Part shown: positions 60,061-64,000 of the stretch, piece by piece
Layout of the letters: every line of letters starts with the position of its first letter
How positions within the stretch are numbered: position 1 is the stretch's first letter
Source of the DNA: Myxococcus qinghaiensis
GTDB lineage: Bacteria; Myxococcota; Myxococcia; Myxococcales; Myxococcaceae
NCBI RefSeq assembly: GCF_024198215.1
Contig: NZ_JAKCFA010000021.1
Coordinates: 124,001-188,000, forward strand
Direction of reading: 5' to 3'
Length of the DNA: 64,000 bases
The notes under the pieces: generated by a model
What the model was told of the DNA's origin: nothing
What the model saw: only the letters and a program-made list of their open reading frames with translations
The model's database searches: none
Position numbers and translations under genes: made by a program

Positions 60061-61509
60061 CTAGGCCAGGGGCACCGTGAAGCGGAACGTCGCGCCATGT
60101 CCCCACTCACTCTCCACCCAGATTCGGCCACCATGCGCGTCGACGATTCCTCTCGAGATGGCGAGCCCCTGGCCGGTTCCCCTGTATTTCGCCTCGCCGC
60201 TGCGCCAGTACCGGTCGAAAAGATGCTTGATGTCGTCCACGCGAATTCCAGGGCCATCATCCGCGACCGCGAACACGCTCTGGTTCTCGTGCGCCTCGAC
60301 CTTGAGGGTGATGTGCCCGCCCGCCGCGGTGACCTTGGTGGCGTTGCCGACCAGGTTGGACAGGACCTGGAGGATGCGATCCCTGTCGCAGAAGATCTTC
60401 GGGAGCCGCGGCTCGACCTCGAAGGTCATCTTCAGCCGATGCTCCTTCGCGACGCGCTCGAAGCTCGCCAGTGTCTCGTTGATCATCGAGCCCGCGTCAT
60501 TGGGCTGGCGCTTGATGGAGAGCTGCCCGAGCTCGATGCTCGCGAAGTCGAGCAGGTCGTCGATGAGCCGCATCATGCGCTCGGCCGCGCGTTGGATTCG
60601 CCCGATGCCCTGTGAAATTTCGGTCGCCTGCCCCTCGAGCGCTCCTCGCTGCGCGAGCGCGCCGGCGGCCATGAAGATGGTCGAGAGCGGATTCTTCAGG
60701 TCGTGGGAGACCACCCCGAGGATCTGCTCACGCACCCGTACCGAGAGCTGCGACTGCTTGTAGAGTCGGGCGTTCTCGCTGGCGAGCGCCTCGTATTTGT
60801 CACTCAAGCTCTCGGCGACGAGGCGGTCGCGATCTGACGTGGCGCCCCGCTCCTCCGCCTGGGCGCGCTCGTCCTCGGCGTCTTCGCGTCGGGTGATGTC
60901 TCGCCGCCACGCCCGGTCGCGATCGAGCGCGATCGCGAGTTGATTGGCGATGGCGTTGACGAAGATCAGGTCCTTCTTGTCGAGGGCCATGGCCGCCTCG
61001 AGCTGAAGGGCACCAAAGAGCGAGTGCTGGGCCACCACGAGCGGGATGACGATGAACCGCTTCTCGGCGTCCCCTTGGCGTAGCTCCTGCCTGGGTAGCA
61101 GGGTCTTGCCCGGCTGCTCAGTGAGTGCGAGGGACTCGGTCGATTCCGCCCCGACGAGATAGGCGTAGGAGTCCTCCGCGTGCCGCCTGACCGCTTGCAT
61201 CCGTTCGGAGTCCTGAAGCTCGGACGGCCAGGTGATCATCCGCGATTGGCCGTTCTCCGTCTGGATGAGGACCGCACTGCGCAGGGGCAGCGACTGCGCG
61301 AGGATGCCAAGCGCGGGGTCGAAGGACTGCGCGACGCTCTCGAAGCTCGCGAACAGCTTGCTGATTTCATACAGGTGCTCGAGCCGTCGATAGGCCTGCT
61401 CCAGGCTCGCGAATGAAGGGTCGGCGGGAGGCAGGCCACGCGTGCGCGGTCCGCGCGCCTCCTCTCGCGTGTCAGGGTGCGACGCTTTCTTTCGCCGACC
61501 AGGGCTCAT
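60061..61509 (-). CDS. GAF-domain histidine kinase, coupled to KaiC-like ATPase
   Basis: 482 residues. GAF domain (~45-195: LEHLYEISKLFASFESVAQ, RFIVIPLVVAQHSLFGALQL), a coiled coil (~205-255), HisKA with His269 (ILGVVSHDLKNPLSTI) and HATPase (Asn389 in NLVGNATKV, DDGPGI, GTGQGLAISRG). No membrane segment. Its start overlaps the stop of the KaiC-like gene by four bases (ATGA, 61506-61509), so it is co-translated. KaiC systems in other bacteria pass time or state information to a histidine kinase (SasA-type); an analogous partnership is likely but inferred from gene order. Confidence 0.9.
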   Translation of the reverse strand: MSPGRRKKASHPDTREEARGPRTRGLPPADPSFASLEQAYRRLEHLYEISKLFASFESVAQSFDPALGILAQSLPLRSAVLIQTENGQSRMITWPSELQDSERMQAVRRHAEDSYAYLVGAESTESLALTEQPGKTLLPRQELRQGDAEKRFIVIPLVVAQHSLFGALQLEAAMALDKKDLIFVNAIANQLAIALDRDRAWRRDITRREDAEDERAQAEERGATSDRDRLVAESLSDKYEALASENARLYKQSQLSVRVREQILGVVSHDLKNPLSTIFMAAGALAQRGALEGQATEISQGIGRIQRAAERMMRLIDDLLDFASIELGQLSIKRQPNDAGSMINETLASFERVAKEHRLKMTFEVEPRLPKIFCDRDRILQVLSNLVGNATKVTAAGGHITLKVEAHENQSVFAVADDGPGIRVDDIKHLFDRYWRSGEAKYRGTGQGLAISRGIVDAHGGRIWVESEWGHGATFRFTVPLA

Positions 61510-63701
61510 CTTCGTCTCGTATCGTCGTGCCGTGACAGATGCCTGGTTTCCTCGGGGGCGGCCCAGGAAGGCGTCGGGAGCTCGCTCACGGACGAGCCGA
61601 TTCGCAGCCCTCCGTGCGAGACCGTCATGAAATGGGTGCGTCTGTCATGCTCACTGCCTCGAGTCTTCACGACCGTCAGCGTAGGCGCCAGGCGGCCCGC
61701 AGCTTCCTCGTAGCGCAGCATGAGCAGGTTGTCGGCGACGGGGGAGAGCCCCTGGTCGGTGACTCGCTCCATGGAGAAGAGCGAGGCCGACTCGAGCGTG
61801 AGGACGCTGGTGATACCGAGGGTCTTGAAGCGGACCACCAGCTTGTAGAGCACGTGTCGGAACTCGTCGATGGGCGTGTGAGCCGTCAGCAGCTGCGTCG
61901 CGGCGTCGAGCACGACGCGCGAGGCCTTCAGCGCCTGGAGTTGGTCCGACAGCACGGTCAGGAACTGCCCCGCGCGCAGGTGCTCTCGGGAGACGTAGAG
62001 GACCTGGATGAGGCCCGCGTCGAGCTGCGCGCGCAGCGGCAAGCCCAGGGCCTCGGCGCTGGCGAGCAGCTGCTCGGGTCCCTCCTCCATCGAGACATAG
62101 AGGCCCGGCTCCCCAACCCTGGCGCCCTCCAGGAGGAACTGGATTCCGAAGGTGCTCTTGCCGACGCCCGCGCTGCCGGAGACGAGGGTGGCGCTTCGCC
62201 TGAGCAACCCACCGCCCATCAGCCCGTCCAACCCGGGAGTGCCGGAGCCCAGCCGGGAGGAAATCTCGAGCGCGGGGGGAGGGGCCTCCACGCGGAGCTC
62301 TTCCCCGTAACGAGGGAAGATGGAGACCCCCCCGGCGCCAATGGCCATGGCGTGGCGGCCCTTGAGGTGCGCGGTGTTGCGGAGCTTGTACACCTCGATG
62401 TAGCGCTCGCGCTCCAGGCCTTCCTCGGTGGAGCTGAGGATGATGACGCCGTCCACCACGGTCTCCTCGACGCCCCTCCGGCTGACCTGGCGGGAGCCGT
62501 AGGGGATGTCGGTGGGGAAGAAGCCGACGGCCTGGGCGTTCTGGACGATGCTGCAGAGGTGGAAGACCTTCTCGCGGCTGAGCTGCGGGTCCGTCACCTT
62601 GTCCAGGAACACCGAGATGGAGTCGATGACCACGCGCCGGGCCTTCATGGCCTTGATGCGCTCGCGAATCATCAAGAGGTGGGCCTCCACCATGATGTCG
62701 GGCTGGGGAATGAAGACGATCTCCACCATGCCGCGCTCAATCTCCCGGTCGAGCTCCCAGCCCAGGCCCTTCGCGGCGGCGCGGAGGCGCTCCGCGCTCT
62801 CCTCGAAAGAGAAGAGGATGCTCTTCTCGCCCGCGAGGGCGCCCCGGTAGATGAACTCGAGCGAGAGGACCGTCTTTCCGGTGCCCGCGACGCCGCTGAG
62901 CAGGAGGCTGGACCCCCAGGGGATGCCGGGCCCGAGAAGCTCGTCGAGCTTGGTGATGTGAGTCTTGCAGCGCTCTTGTGACTCCTCCGGAATCGACTCG
63001 CGTTTGATGGCCTCGCGGGGCGCGAACATCTCCAGGCCGCTGGAGGTGATGAGGAAGGGGTGCTCGTCCCGGCTGTGGTCCGTCCCCCGCATCTTGACGA
63101 TTCGGAAGAAGCGCTGCTGCTCGCCCTGGGACACGCGCTGGGAGAGGACGAGGAGGCCGTCGACGATGGAGAAGAGGGGATTGCTCTCGTAGTCGGCGGG
63201 CCCGTACTCGCCGAGGAGCAGGGAGGTGGTCTCCCAGGCCATCAGGTTCACGGCGATTTCATAGCCGAACGTCCGGAGCTCCTCCTTGGAGGTCGCCAGG
63301 TCGTCAAAGGCCTTGAAGCTGTCGATGACGACGATGTCTGGCTGGACCTGCTTGAGGTTGTCCATGATGAGCGCGAGGGCCGCATCGAAGCTCCTCATCC
63401 GCAGCATGGCGCCGAGGTCCACGAACTTGACGCCCTCCTCGAACTTCTTCGGGTCGAAGAACGAGAACTGCTGGAGGTGCCGCAGCGTCTTCGCGGTCGG
63501 CTCCGAGAGGGTGTTGAAGGCGAGGACGCGGTGGGCGGCCGAGGCGTTGTGGAAGCAGAGCTGCTGGGTGAGCGTCGTCTTGCCCGAGCCGGGCGGGCCG
63601 CACACGGCGGTGACGGAGCCCTTGGGCAGGCCGCCCTTGAAGAGCTCGTCGAGGTTGGGGACGCCCGTCTGGAGGCGGGGGATTTCGATTCGCTTCGTCA
63701 T
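61506..63701 (-). CDS. KaiC-like ATPase with three RecA-type domains
   Basis: 731 residues, three KaiC domains in a row. Walker A motifs are at 35-43 (GPPGSGKTT), 270-278 (GVAGTGKTV) and 509-517 (GSAGVGKST); Walker B strands at ~124 (VVIDS), ~357 (VVIDS) and ~596 (VVLDA). The catalytic Glu pair is present in domains 2 (FEES, 300-301) and 3 (MEEG, 539-540) but reads LSEP in domain 1. The RG(S/T)xH-type motif is kept as MRGTDH, LRNTAH and TRGSEH. Cyanobacterial KaiC has two domains, so this is an extended type. Start overlaps the preceding gene's stop by ATGA and its own stop overlaps the kinase gene, making a three-gene operon. No KaiA or KaiB gene is visible in the window. Confidence 0.9.
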   Translation of the reverse strand: MTKRIEIPRLQTGVPNLDELFKGGLPKGSVTAVCGPPGSGKTTLTQQLCFHNASAAHRVLAFNTLSEPTAKTLRHLQQFSFFDPKKFEEGVKFVDLGAMLRMRSFDAALALIMDNLKQVQPDIVVIDSFKAFDDLATSKEELRTFGYEIAVNLMAWETTSLLLGEYGPADYESNPLFSIVDGLLVLSQRVSQGEQQRFFRIVKMRGTDHSRDEHPFLITSSGLEMFAPREAIKRESIPEESQERCKTHITKLDELLGPGIPWGSSLLLSGVAGTGKTVLSLEFIYRGALAGEKSILFSFEESAERLRAAAKGLGWELDREIERGMVEIVFIPQPDIMVEAHLLMIRERIKAMKARRVVIDSISVFLDKVTDPQLSREKVFHLCSIVQNAQAVGFFPTDIPYGSRQVSRRGVEETVVDGVIILSSTEEGLERERYIEVYKLRNTAHLKGRHAMAIGAGGVSIFPRYGEELRVEAPPPALEISSRLGSGTPGLDGLMGGGLLRRSATLVSGSAGVGKSTFGIQFLLEGARVGEPGLYVSMEEGPEQLLASAEALGLPLRAQLDAGLIQVLYVSREHLRAGQFLTVLSDQLQALKASRVVLDAATQLLTAHTPIDEFRHVLYKLVVRFKTLGITSVLTLESASLFSMERVTDQGLSPVADNLLMLRYEEAAGRLAPTLTVVKTRGSEHDRRTHFMTVSHGGLRIGSSVSELPTPSWAAPEETRHLSRHDDTRRR

Positions 63702-64000
63702 GACGTTGTGTCCTCGCCCGCGGTGACGCGTGGAGGAACCGCCTCCGGAAGTGCGACTTTGGAGAGCTCCGCATGCAGCTCCGGCGTGAGGATTTCAGCG
63801 GTCAGGTTGCCGAGCACGGTGAGGAACTCCACGAGCACGAAGCGACTTCCTTCCCTCAGTCCGGCGTCGTGCCCGGCGCGGACGTGCTCCCGGAGCTCCG
63901 CGAACTGGAGCCCCTTCAGCCGTTCGACCTTGAGGGACGAGAAGAGCGGGAACCGCTCGGAGGCATTGTGCAGAACGCGTCCAGCGATGGCGGTCAGCGT
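63698..64000 (-). CDS. Unidentified protein, C-terminal part (first gene of KaiC operon)
   Basis: The frame is open from the window edge to the stop at 63698-63700 (100 codons visible) and ends in an ATGA overlap with the KaiC-like start. Codon use is like its neighbours. Visible features: helical segments (LTAIAGRVLHNASERFPLF, LKGLQFAELREHVRAGH, RFVLVEFLTVLGNLTAEIL) and a polar tail. The start lies outside the window. No family is recognised; because it is co-translated with KaiC and a kinase it is probably part of the same pathway. Confidence 0.75.
   Translation of the reverse strand, partial: TLTAIAGRVLHNASERFPLFSSLKVERLKGLQFAELREHVRAGHDAGLREGSRFVLVEFLTVLGNLTAEILTPELHAELSKVALPEAVPPRVTAGEDTTS

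Noticed and set aside
58369..60615. 748-codon plus-strand frame over the monooxygenase and GAF kinase
   Set aside because: Runs antisense through two well supported genes and an intergenic region; no family signature.
1..64000. Tandem repeats checked as possible CRISPR arrays or tRNA-like folds
   Set aside because: No short regularly spaced direct repeats with unique spacers and no cloverleaf-like sequence were recognised by eye.

Overview
The window is high-GC, densely coded DNA that looks like the accessory part of a myxobacterial chromosome (Myxococcus/Corallococcus/Pyxidicoccus-like). The evidence is three very large Ser/Thr kinase-TPR proteins, a sigma factor of the Myxococcales-specific sigma-70 type, many multidomain histidine kinases, a sigma54 activator with an FHA-like N-terminus, and numerous lipoproteins. 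No tRNA, rRNA, CRISPR array, transposase or phage gene was seen. Family assignments come from reading the translated sequence; no database search was run.

Layout. 1-2.9 kb: the end of a lipoprotein-like fibronectin-type protein, then a divergent AraC/short-chain dehydrogenase pair. 3.0-11.4 kb: a phosphorelay island with a stand-alone receiver (5617-6057) overlapping an 884-aa PAS/GAF kinase, and in the other direction a sensor-less kinase, a REC-PAS-GAF-kinase-REC hybrid and a kinase whose two PAS domains are a recent exact duplication. 11.5-16.0 kb: small enzymes, an NmrA-like/TetR divergent pair with two visible palindromic operators, an acetyltransferase, a lipoprotein and a frameshifted small secreted protein. 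16.0-20.1 kb: a zinc-finger Ser/Thr kinase translationally coupled to a sigma factor. 20.3-33.1 kb: two paralogous YdbC-type aldo/keto reductases, each divergent from a LysR gene, flank an astacin protease, a DUF2306 membrane protein and a paralogous zinc-finger kinase. That kinase lies between two proteins that share a 190-residue Ala/Lys-rich N-terminal module but have unrelated C-termini.

33.2-40.7 kb: a broken PadR regulator, a beta-propeller protein, a third kinase-TPR protein (1202 aa), a lipoprotein and the sigma54 activator. 41-52 kb is rich in exported proteins: a lipoprotein with a decayed collagen-like repeat, a tandem GON-domain lipoprotein, an acyltransferase with no normal start codon, an alpha/beta hydrolase, an ankyrin protein, Cys-rich and LVIVD-repeat proteins. 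52-60 kb holds regulator/enzyme pairs (LysR/serine hydrolase, AraC/NmrA-like, the latter frameshifted) and an FAD monooxygenase. 60-64 kb is a tightly overlapping operon: an unidentified partial gene, a triple-domain KaiC-like ATPase and a GAF histidine kinase.

The best candidates for undescribed biology are the kinase locus at 24.3-31.2 kb, the kinase-sigma pair at 16.0-20.1 kb and the triple-KaiC operon at 60-64 kb.
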